Assembly: GCF_001439735.1 (NCBI RefSeq)
Contig: NZ_JYLN01000007.1
Span: forward strand, 1 to 64,000
DNA length: 64,000 nt
Origin: Pseudomonas paralactis
GTDB taxonomy: Bacteria; Pseudomonadota; Gammaproteobacteria; Pseudomonadales; Pseudomonadaceae
Reading direction: 5' to 3'
The notes beneath the pieces were generated by a model, which worked only from the letters and a program-made list of their open reading frames with translations, was not told the DNA's origin and ran no database searches. Positions 49,515 through 61,500 of this stretch are shown piece after piece. The number at the start of each line of letters is the position of its first letter. The stretch's first letter is position 1. The position numbers and the translations under genes were made by a program.

Positions 49515-52500
49515 CTAATAATCCGGATGCACACCAGGCCTAGCGCCTCTCACATTCTGATTTTTTTCGAGATCTCGCACATGATGGTGCGGATTCGGAT
49601 GCACGTCCGGCTGCCCGTGGTCAGTCATGTGAGTCTGGCCTTTGCTACGTCCGTATTCATCATAATGCGTCGTCCGCTCGTAGACTTCATCTTTTTTCCG
49701 GCTACTGGGTTTCAGATCCACCACACGTTTGGTTCCAGGAGTAACCTGCACAGGTGCTTCTTTATCCTTCCAATAATTATCAGGGAGCATCGTATCTTTG
49801 GAGTCGTTGACTGAAACCTTACTCCCTGCTTTTACGCCTAATGACTTGACCTCCCCGAGCACAGCATCCATCAAAAACTCAGTCGCTACAACATACTTAT
49901 CTCCATGCAAAAGGTTATCAGGGTCAGCTTTAGCCTCTGCATGAAATCCCCTCATGGTTTCAACGGTACGGTCAGTCAGGTTTGCAGCAAGCTCGATAGC
50001 TTTAGATTCTTTGAACTCTCTGTACTGATCCCCCGCTACCGCTTCAGCTGCTGCATGTGCGACAACACTCACTACCAGCTTCATAGGCCCCATCATGGCC
50101 TGCACGCTAAGCATCGCAGCCTGAAACTGCTCTGCGGGCAGCTTCTGGGAAAGCTTGACTATATCAACGATGCCATTGAGCGCTGCTTCACCCCCGTTAC
50201 GCGGTAAGTCATCAATGAGCACGGCCGGTAGCTCGTACCCTGAGCCAGTCTTCGGCTGGGTGGAAGGTGTGGCACGGCAACTGCCATCATCCATGCAGCC
50301 CTTGATTTTCTTATCGTAAATTGCTGCCTTTTCCGAAAAATCATTCAATGCGCTTATAACATCCGCCGGGAGCGCATCCAGAGTCTCAGGGGCGATGCCC
50401 TTTCGCACCAGATTCTTCGAAATTGTCAGCGCCTGCTCATCGCCGAATTTTTTACGAATATTCGCTGAAACATCGTCAATGCTGACGCGCTGAGCCTGAA
50501 TTGCCTGAATTTCGCCCTTGATCTGTTCGAGCGCGCCGGCAACTGCTTCGATCTTTTTCTTTTGGTTGTCTTTGAAATTGACAACGTCTGCAACCAGATC
50601 TTTGGCGGCTTTCTCAGGATCCATCACAGCATCAATGGACGAACTACTCGCATAAAGATCCGTTCGCTTTTCATCATCCTTGGTGATCTCATAGGCCTTA
50701 CCCACATCCCGGTTCAACCCGGCCGTAGAGTCAGCGCCCGTCTCGGTATCCCCACGTACGACGATTTCACCTGCCCCCACCGTGGCGCGGACAATCTGCT
50801 CACGCTCTTTCTCGTAGTTCCAACCCTCAACGCTCCAGCCGGTCTGGCCTTCCTTGCCTTTGCCCGCCTGGCTGTTGTCTTGTACGGTGTTGCCTTTGCT
50901 TTCACTGCTCCCGGCTTTATAGGTGCCACCTACGTTCAGGTAGTACCCATGCTCTTTGTCTTGCCCGGCGATATCGCTGAAGCCGAGGGTGCCGGTGTCC
51001 AGTTTCAGGTTGCCGTTGTCAGCGGCGATGACGGCTCCGTCGATCTGGGTATGGTTCTCTGTTCTGATATCGACTGCATTTTTGCCGGTGATGCGGGTTT
51101 GCTCTTCGACCCAGTCGGTTTTGCCTGTGGTCTTGCCAAAGCCGACCGAACCGCTGACACCGGCGCCCGGGCCGATGGTGGCCGTAACGCTGATGTCGAA
51201 CTCTTTGCCCTTGACCTTGCCCGTATCGGCTACCGACGAAACCTTGAGGTCGCCGCCCACGCGCCCCACCACTTCGTCGCCTCTGAGGTTCGCTCCGCCG
51301 ATGGTGGTGTCTTTGCCACTGGCGAACCCCAGACGGTCGCCGGCATAGAGGTATGCCTCTTGTTGGCGTTGGCCTTCTCGCTCCAGGTTGCCCTTGCCCA
51401 TGCTGACACTGACGTAGACGCCAATACCTTCGGAGCCAAACGTCAGGCCTGCTTCCCCGCCGCCACTGTGGCGGTTGTTTTCGCTGTTGCTGTCGTTATG
51501 CGCCGAACGAATATTCAAGTCGTTGCCGGCATTCAGCTCGATATCCCGTTGGGCTTTTGCCTGCGTTCCAATCAGGTTCAGGTCATTGCTGGCCTTGAGG
51601 TTGATATCGCGACCGGCCTCCAGCTGTGAAGCCGTAGACGAGCCTTGAGAGCTCTCGCCCGTAGCCGTGCCGAAGCTACCGCCGGCGCCCAACTTGATCC
51701 CGCCGCTGGTACCGCCATGGATGCCGCCCCAACTTTGGGTGTGGGTGGTTTCTTCACTGATGCTGCCCTTGGCTACGCCCAGCGTGACGTCACGCCCTTT
51801 GATATTGATGTCACGCCCGGCGTCAAGGTGGCTTCCCTTCACCAACACATCGTTGCCAGCGTTAAGGTGCAGATCGTTACCAGCACTCAGGGTTGAAGAT
51901 CGGTTGGTCTGCTCGATAACCTGTTGGCTGTTGGTTTGCTTGCTGTTGCCGAACTTCCCGTCCAGCGTCGGCCCACTGACAAACTGACTGACCGAATCAA
52001 CCGCTTTGAGTGTGCTTGAGCCTTTGCTGACATTGTCCTCGCCTTTCCCTGCTCCGCTGACGGCATCCTTGGTATTGGCATAGTTATGGTTGATCGAAAC
52101 ACCCAGGCCGTTGCTCTCTTTCTCGCGTATCTGCTCGGTGAGCACGCTTTCACGCGCAGCATCGATATTGATATTTCTGCCCGCCGTCAGCTCGATATCA
52201 TTGGCAGCGCCCACATCAGAGCCGCGCTGGTTGATATCACGCTTGGCGTTGATCGCCACATCTTGTCCGGCGCTGATCTGGCTGCTGGAAGCGGTCTCGT
52301 GTTCGACACGATTCTTCTCCCCACTGCCTTCGGTACCGGCGAAGATGCTGATGCCATTACCGTTACTGGAGATGCTTGAACCCGTCTGCTTTTTCTTCTC
52401 CCAGCTACGTTCGCTACGGGTGTCTTGTGCGGCGACCACATTGACGTCGCGCCCTGCATCCAGATTGACATTGCGCCCGGCGGTGATTCCGCTGCCAACC

Positions 52501-55500
52501 AGGTTGATGTCGCGCTCAGCCTGCAAAGTTGCATCGCGCTCGGCGCTAACATGGCTGCCCACGCTGGTGCTGCTCTGGGCTTCACGACCGGCCTTCTTCG
52601 CAGACGAAATGGCGACCGATGTCGGCCTTTCCGTATAACCAAACTTCTTCTTGTGCTCTTCACTGCGGCTATAGGCCGTGTCGTTCGCAGAAATCAGGTT
52701 GATGTCACCCGTGCTATTGACCAGCCCGGAACGCAGTTCAGTGTCGTTATCGGCACTGATCTCACTGGCCCGTACCCGTACATCATTACCCGCCGCCACC
52801 ACAACATCATTGCCCGCCTCCAACTCACTGCCCACTTGGCTCGCAGTGGTTTTCAACTGGCTCTTGCCGCTTTTGGACAGCCCCAGGAACCCGGACTTGG
52901 TCTTCTTACTGTAAGAGCCATGCTCCTCGACACCCGACAGCACCGCGATGTCACCGGTGGCACCCAGCAACATGTCGCCACCCGCCTTCAACTGGCTGCC
53001 GATCACGGTGACGTCACGCCCGCCGTCGATGCTCATGCCGCCATCGGCGTTCTTGCTGGCGTTAACGGTCAGGTCTTTACCGGCTTCGACGACAGAGGCC
53101 ACGTTGGTGCTGTCGTAACTCTCCCGCTGTTGGCTTTTGCTGCGTCCGAACGAGCCCTTGCTCTTTTTCGAGTAGAACGAAGCGTCTTCGTCCAGTGCCG
53201 ACAGGATGCTCACATCGCGCTGTGCATCGAGGGCCACGTTGCCGCCCCCGGCAATCCGGCTGGCGGTGAGCTCCAGGTCTTTACCGGCATTGAGCGACAC
53301 ATCGCCGCCGGCCGTCAGCACGCTGGAAACCTGGCTGATGTGGTCCTTGGACTGGGTGACTTTCTTGGACTTGCTCGATGAATGCTGCTCGTCGGCGGCC
53401 GAAGAAATACTCAGGTTCTCAGTCGTCGTGATGCCCAAGTCACGCTTGGCGTCGATGCGGCTGGCAATGGCGGTGAAGTCACGCCCTGCCGAGACCTTGA
53501 GGTCACGACCGGTCTCCACACTGGCGCCGTTTTGCGTCACGGTTTCGGTGCGCAGACGGTTGCCCAGATCCAAGCCATTGCGTTGCTCAACGGCTTCGAT
53601 GCGCACATCGCGGCCAGCGACCAGTGTGGTGTCACGCCCGCTTTTCAGCACGCCACCGGTATTGGCAATGTCCCGACCTGCATTCATCGTCAGGTCATTG
53701 GCCGCCTCGATGCGGGACGCACTGTCCAGATAGTCGCGGCGTTCAGCAGTGCCGTTGCCGGTACGGGTTACTGCGCGGTCGTTGATCACATCACCCTTGA
53801 TCGCGGTGAGCGTCACGTCGCGTCCAGCGATGATGCCACCGGACTTGTTGACGATGTTGTTACCCGCCAGCAGGTCCAGGCGGTTGCCGGCTTCGATCAA
53901 GCCGCTGTTGATCAGGTCGTTGCCCGCTTTGGCCGACAGGTTGTTGGTGGCGCGCAGGGTCCCGGCGTTCTCCAGGTTTTCACCGGCAATCAGGTTCAGA
54001 TCGTTACCGGCGATCAAGGCACCGTTGGGCGCGAGACGATTGTCGGCCTGGGCCATGTACAGCACGGGCACCAGCACTTTCTCACCGTTCACTTCGTGCT
54101 GTTCGAGCCAGACGATGTCGTGGGTCAGCGCCGCGACCTGTTGAGAGGTCAGGGTCACACCCACTGCCAGGTTCAGTTGCTGCTTGCTCTGGATCGCATT
54201 GTCCATCAGGTACTTGAACAGCTTTTCGTCGGTGTTCTGACCGTCGATAAACCGCTGCCCTGTGCGTGCCTGCACAGCCTGCTGGATCAACCGTTGTTCA
54301 TACAGCCCGTCACCCAGGCGCTTGGCACTTTCGTCCGGGTTGTAACCCAGGCCCGCGAGCAAATAGTCGGAGCTCATGAACTGCTTGAGGTCGGTGAGCA
54401 CCGGGTTGGTTTCGATCAGGTATTTATGCGGCTGGGACTTGGGCGTGGTGGGCGTAAAGCCCTGTACACGGTTGATGGTCTGGCTGGCGACTGTCGTGGT
54501 TTGCGCCGCGGCATTCAGCGGCTGGGCAATCACCGCAGCGATCTGGGTTGGGCTGGCGCCTGGACCTTGTGCAGCCGGTGTGCTCACAACTGGCTGCACA
54601 CCTGGCATTATCGGCGTCACGCCAGGAATGTTCAGCGTCGGTCGAGCAGGCTCGTTCGGCGTAATAACCTCAATGCTTGTATCCCGCTCGATCAGCGCCA
54701 GCTCAGGCTGATCGCCCTGCCCGGTGACCATCGGCACTGGTGCAGTTGAGCCGGTAGACGGATTTTGGGCGTTGATGCCATCGCCCCGCGCGATTTTACC
54801 TGTAGTGATCTGGCTGGGCGTCCAGCCACTACCGTTGGCCGCATCGTTGGCACCTGCAACGTTAAGCGTTCTGCTGGTGGCGGTGATGCCACTGACCTGA
54901 CGTGCGGTCGGATCCAGCTGATGAGTAGACGCCTCCTGTTGAGCGACGCCCTTGAAGTCGAAGGTGCGTGTTTCAATCGCTGGCTGTGCGTCCTGGCGTT
55001 GAGCGAGGCCCAGGGTTGCACCGCCCATGGTCCAACTCTGCGGGCCGCTGGAGGCTTGGGTGGCTTGAGTGTCATCAACCGCTTGGCTACTGAGGCGGAA
55101 CAGACCGTGGGTGCCGGAGGGCAAGGTGAAGCCGCGTAATGTCAGCGGGTTGACTTGTTGCTGGGCCAGGTCCGGTGGCAATTGCGGAGCGAGCTGCACC
55201 ACCACCATTGTTGGACCGCTGGCGACCCCCGTGTCCTCATTGCGCGGCGCGTGCCCGGCCAAGGCTGTGTTGGACGCCTCAATGCTGTTGATCAAGGTCT
55301 TGCTGGCGGTGATGTTCACGGCACCAGCAGCCTGAATGATCGCTGGAGCCAGTGAAGCGCCAGCGGTCGATACCAGGGTATCGCCAATCAGCCTGAACGC
55401 TGACAACGCACCGACCGGCAGACTTTTGGGTCCTGACTGAGCGTTGTAGGGGTCCATGACACCCCGTTTGAAGCGCCAGTAAGTACCGTTAGTCGCTTCC

Positions 55501-58500
55501 AGCCGCCAGGTACGGGTACGCGTTCCGGAGCCAGATGCAGCGCCTTTGTTGGTCAGCGTATCCGCAGTAATGTTCATGTCGGCGCCAGAAGCGATAACAC
55601 TATATTCATTGAGCAGCGAATTAGCGGCGATATCCATGCGCCCGCCCGACTGGATAGTCGAAGTAGCCGAAGCCTTGAGTAACTCAGTTTGATAGTTTTC
55701 CGTGCCGACAAAGTCGACAACAAAGTGATCGCCTCGGCAGTCCCAACAAATATTGGTGAGTGACCCGCCGCTACCGGCGGTGTCTTTGGTGGTGAACTCG
55801 TCCCGGCGGTTAGTCAGGCTGGAAATCTTAATGGACATGTTACGACTGGATTCGATGCTGCCGGATACGTTTTCGAGACTGGCTGCCTTGCTCACACCAT
55901 CTCGACCGGTCACATCCAGTCGGCCCAGGCTATAGATGTCGCCGAACTGGTTGGTGATTGTGTCGCTACGCAAGGTGATGTCGTTGCCGCTGAACAACAA
56001 ACCATGATCGTTCAACAAGGCTGCACTGGTTACGGTTACATTCTGTGCGCCACCCAATGTCCCGTAGTTGTTCAGCGTTCCTGCCGAGAGTTCGAGGTTG
56101 GTCGCAGAGGTCAAGCGTCCATAGTTGTTCAATTGCCCATCAATGTTGACCTGGGTATCGCCACCGCCAGTAATTTTGGCGCTAGTGCTCAGATCCAACC
56201 GACTCGCGTGCAGGTTGAGACTACTCTGACTGGTGATTCGCCCATTACCGCTATAGGCGCCCGCGAGGTCGATATTTAAACTCCCATCACTGGCAATCAA
56301 CCCATTATTGACCCAACTGCCACCCCTGCCTTCCAGGTTCGTCGAAGCCAGCAGTTGCCCGGTTTCCGTCTGGGTGAAGTGATTGACGTTGACGTTCAAA
56401 CGCCCTGCCTGAATGACGCTGGTATTGGTCCAGGTATCCGCGTTCAGGGTCAGGCCACCGCGAGTGACAACAGTGCCGCCCGCGCCGGTAACGTTGGGCA
56501 ACGAGATGTCGAACGTGCCCTCTCCCATATGCAGCAACTGGCCGCCGTTGTTCTGGAAGCTGGCAGCCGCGAGGGTCAGGTCCTGGTTGGCGGTTTCCAC
56601 GGCGCCGTTACGGTTGTCGAACACGCCGCCGATCTGGAACGCTGTCTTGCCCGAGCGTCCCAGGGCGCGCAATTTGCCGCCCTGGTTATCGATGGCGTTG
56701 GCGGCCACGGTCAGGTTGTTGGTGCTTTCGATCAGGCCGTTGTGGTTGGTCAACTGGCCGTTGAGGCCGAGCGCGATCTGGTCACCGGCAATCTGGCCGG
56801 CGCTGTTATCCAGAGCGCCACCATTGATGCGCATCAGGCCCTTGGCATACAACGCGCCCTGCTGGTTATTCAGGGTGGCCGCCGTCAGCAGCGCATCGCT
56901 GGTCTGTGCGCCCACATAGCCGCCCTGGTTATCGAGGTGACCGGCACTGAGTAACAGGCGCTGGCCCTGAATCAAGCCGCCCTTGGGGCTGGCGCTCAGG
57001 TCATGACCGTTGCGCAGCACACCCACCACACCGGCCTCGATGGCACCCTTGAGACTGGCGAGCACGCCGCTACGGTTGTCGAGGTTGCCGGCCTTGAGGT
57101 GCACGTCACCGGTCTGGCTGATGATATTGCCGCGCTGGTTGTCGAGATCGCCATTGACCTCGACCCGCAGGCCGTTCTGCCCCTGCAGTTTGCCCTGCAC
57201 GTTGGTCAGGCCAAAGGCGTTGATTTGCAGGTCGCCGTCTTGACTGTAAATCAGGCCGTCGCCGTTGTTTTGAACGATAGCGCTGGCATCAATGGCTAGC
57301 CGACCTTTGGACGCAACGGTGCCGCCTTCGCTGTTGTTCAGACCACCCATGGCCAATGACAGAGCGCCCTGGCTAGCGAGTTGCCCACCACGGTTATCCA
57401 CTTCAATAGCTTGCTTGAGCACCAGCGAACTGGTACCCGCGATCTTGCCGTTGACGTTGCCAAGGTGACCTTGCAGGTTCAGCACCAGATGGTCGTTACC
57501 CATCAGCGAGCCACCGGTGTTGAGCAAGTTGCCACCCAGGAAGTTCAGGTTGCGCAGGGCCGTGATAGTGCCGGCACTGTTGTCGAGGTTGGCCGCGCTC
57601 AGATCCAGCGTCGAGCCGCTGTCGATCAACCCACCTTGGGTGTTGTTCAATGCGCCAATCACGCTCAAGGTCTGCTGCGCGCCGCTGGAGATCAGACCTT
57701 TGTTGCTGTTATCCAGGCTGGCGGCGCTGACATTCAACCGCCCTTGGCTAGCCAGCGCGCCTTCACCACTGTTGAGCAAGTGACCACCAAGGCGTACATC
57801 CAGAGTGCCGTTGCGACTGGACAGCGTACCTTTGTCACGGTTGTCCAACTGGGTGCCGATCAGGTTGAGCCCTTGCCAACCCGACAGCAAGCCGCCGCGA
57901 TTGACGATGTCGCCTGCATTCAGCGTCAGCAGTTGCTGACTGATAAGCGTACCGGCGCTGTTGTCCAGGTTACGTAGCGTCAGGTTCAGGGCGTTTTGGC
58001 TGGACAGTTCGCCGCCCTGGTTTTGCAGGTCACGTACATGTTTGAGGGTCAACGGGCCTTTGGCGAAGATCAGACCTTTACGGTTATCCAGATCCCCGTT
58101 GGCCAGGTCCAGGCTCAGGTCCTGCTCGCCGATCAGCCTGCCGCCACGCAGGGCCATGGACGTCAGCGTAAGGTCCATATCGCCCTTGGCCGACACCTCG
58201 CCGCCATCGCTGGCGTCCAGTGCCTGGGCATTGAGTTGCAGACGGCCCTGGCTGTTGATCAAGCCTTTGGCGCTGTTGTCCAAAGCCGACGTATTAATTG
58301 TCAGCGCGCTGGTGCCGAGCAGGCTGCCGCCCTGGTTATTGAGGCTCCCCGCGTTGACCGTGAGGGCTTGCGCAGCATTGATCAAGCCTTGTTGCCCGTT
58401 AGTCAGCAGCCCGGTGCTGGTCAATTCAAGCCCGCCGCGACTGGTCAGCGTACCGCCGCTGTTATCGACGACACCCGCCTGAGCACTCAGGCTCGCCGCC

Positions 58501-61500
58501 GCGACCAAACCCTTGATGTTGCCGAGCGCCTGGTCGATTCGCAGGGTCAGGCCCTGGTTGCTGAGCAGGCGACCGTTGCTGTTATCCAGGTTGCGCGCAA
58601 CGATATTGAACGCCTGAGCGCTGGAGATTTCACCGGCCTGGTTGTTCACGCCGTTGAGGTGGTTGAGCACCAGCGGCCCATTCGCGTTGATCAGGCCTTG
58701 CTGGTTGTTAAGCTGGCCGTTGTTCAGGTTCAGCGTCAGCGCGGCGTTGCTGAACAGCTTGCCGCCTGGCTGATCAAGCCCGTCGACGCTGGCCGTCAGG
58801 GCCTGGGCGCTGCCGATACTGCCGGCGCTGTTATTGAGTAGCCCAGCCTTCAGTTCCAGGGTGTCGCCACTGGTGAGACGGCCCCCCGTGTTATCCAGCG
58901 CGCCGGTGCTTACGCTGACCGCCCCTTTGCCGCTGAGCACGCCCTTCTGGTTCCCCAGGCTGGCGCTGCGCAGCTGAAGGGTGCTGTCAGTCACAAGCTC
59001 ACCGCCGTCGTTGTTCAGGGCCCCCTGCGTACTCAGCACCAACGCGTCGGCGCTGGACATCCTCCCTTGACGGTTGAGCACGCTCGCCGCATCGACGCTC
59101 AGGCGCCCCTCACTGTTGAGCACGCCCTGGCTGTTATTCAACTCACCTTTAAGCTCAAGTTGCAGAAGCTGCTGAGCAAGCAGTTTGCCGGTGCTGTTGT
59201 CCAGGCCCTGAGCACTGAGCATCAGGCGCTGGGTATTTAGTTGGCCCTGGTTGCGATTAAGCAGCTTGGTAAGCGTGAGATTCAACGATTGCCCGGCCAG
59301 CACACGACCGGCATCGCTGTTATCCAGGGTTTGCCCGGTGACGGTCAGGTCGGCGTTCGTCGACAGTTCGCCGCCACGGTTATCGATGCTATCGACCCGT
59401 AGTTTCAGCGTTTTATCGGCGCCAACCAGGCCTTTGCGGTTGTCCAGGGATGCTGCACGCACATCCACGGCTGCAGTGCTGATAAGTTGACCGCCGCGGT
59501 TATCGACCTGATCGATATCAGCGCTCACCCCTGCCTTGCCCGATACATCACCGCCACGGTTATCGAGTCGCACGGAAGACAGCTGCATGGCGCCGTCGGC
59601 AATCAGCGTTCCGCGCTGGTTATCAAGTGCCTGTGTGGCAGAGACGTCCATCACGCCACGACTGTTGATCAGGCCGTCAGTGTTGTCCAGACGAGCGCTG
59701 CTGGCGTTGAGCGAGGCTGCGCTGATCGCACCTTTGGCGTTGCCCAAGGCATCTTGAATCTGCAGTGTCAGGCCTTGGTTACTGATCAGCTTGCCGCCGC
59801 CGTTATCCAGGTTGCGCGCCGCCAGGGCGAAGGCTTGCTGGCTGGAAATCTCACCACGCTGGTTGTTCACATCAGCCAGGTTTTTAAGCATCAGCAGCGG
59901 GCTATTGATAAGGCCGCCGACGTTGCTCAGTTGGCCGTGGTTCAGGTCAAGTTCGAGCTGAGTATTACTGAACAGCTCACCGCCCTGTTGATCCAGACCG
60001 GTCATCGTGGCGGTAAGGTTTTTGCTGCTGGCGATACGTCCGCTGTTGTCTACCTGGGTTGCGGCCAGGTCCAGACGATCGGCGCTGGTGATACGGCCAT
60101 TGTTGCTAAGCGCGCCGGTGGTCAGGCTCAGTGCACCACGGCTGTTGAGCAGGCCTTCGGGGCCGTTGTTGAGGCTGGCGCTGGAGAGCGTCAGGGTGGC
60201 ATCGGTCTCCATGATGCCGCCCTGGTTGGTGATACCACCGCTGGCAGCAAGGGTAAGCGCACCCGCCGAAGAGACCGCGCCCGCGCTGTTGTCGAGGGTC
60301 GCGCTGGTCAGTTGCAGGGTGCCTTCGCTGCTGATTTTACCCAGTTGGTTATCCAGTCGCCCGTCCAGTTCTGTGCCGGGAATGGCCGTCAGCAGCAGGC
60401 TCAGCGACTGCTGGCCCGCGAACCTGCCTTGGCTGTTGTCCAGGCGCGCCCCGGTAAAACGGTTGTCTTGCGCAAACACCAGCCCTTGGGCCTGGTTGAT
60501 CACCTGCGCCACGGCCAGTTGCAATGCAGTACCAGCCAGCAATTTGCCGGCGCTGTTATCCAGGCGCTGCCCCTTGAAATCCACACTGCTCTGACTGGAA
60601 ATTTCGCCCGCACGGTTATCAACGGCGTCGACCGTCAGTTTCAGCGCTTTTGTGGCCCCTACCAAACCGCCGTCGCGATTATCCAGGGAAGTCCCGCTCA
60701 GGCTCAGCTCGTGCTGAGCAACCAGTTCACCGCCTTGCTGGGCCAGTACACCGATGGTTGCCTGTAAATCGCTTTGGCTGGCGATGCGGCCAGCCGCGTT
60801 TTGTACAGTGTCGGCAGTCAGCCGCAGCGGGCCCACGGCGCTGATCAGGCCCTTCTGGTTGCGCAGCAGCTGCCCGGCGAAGCCCAGGGCCGCCTTGCTG
60901 CCGAGTGAGCCTTGCTGATTGTCCAACTGCCCCACGTTGAGCTGTAGGTCTTTGTGAGCAAGGATCACGCCGCCGCGGTTGTCGACGTTGGCACTGTGCA
61001 AGGTCAACAGAGCCTGGCCTGTCAGTTGCCCCCCGCGGTTATCCAGGCCACCGGTGTGCAACTGCATCGCGCCCTTGGCCAGCACCTGCCCTTTGGCCTG
61101 GTTGTCCAATAACCCGTCGACAGTGGCCGTGAGTTGGCCGTCACTGGCCAGTTTGCCGCCCTGGCGGTTATCCAGGCTGGCCGCACGCACGTCCAGCGAT
61201 GTGCCGGCGCCGAGTGTGCCCGCCTGATTATTCAGCGCGCCCTTGACCTTGACGTCTACGCGAACATCACCGAGTACTTGGCCTGCGGTGTTAGTCAAAC
61301 TGGCCGCATCCAACTGCGTCTGGCCTGCGCTGACGATTTCGCCCTGGTCGTTGAGCAGGTCCTCTCGGATCGCCAGTCGTGCGTCCCGGGAGCTGCTCAC
61401 CTTGCCTTCGCTGTTGTCCAGTCGCGCAGCATCAAGCCCGACACCGGCGGCTGAAATCAGCCCTTTGACGTTGAGCAGGGCCTGTTCGATTGTGAGGGTC

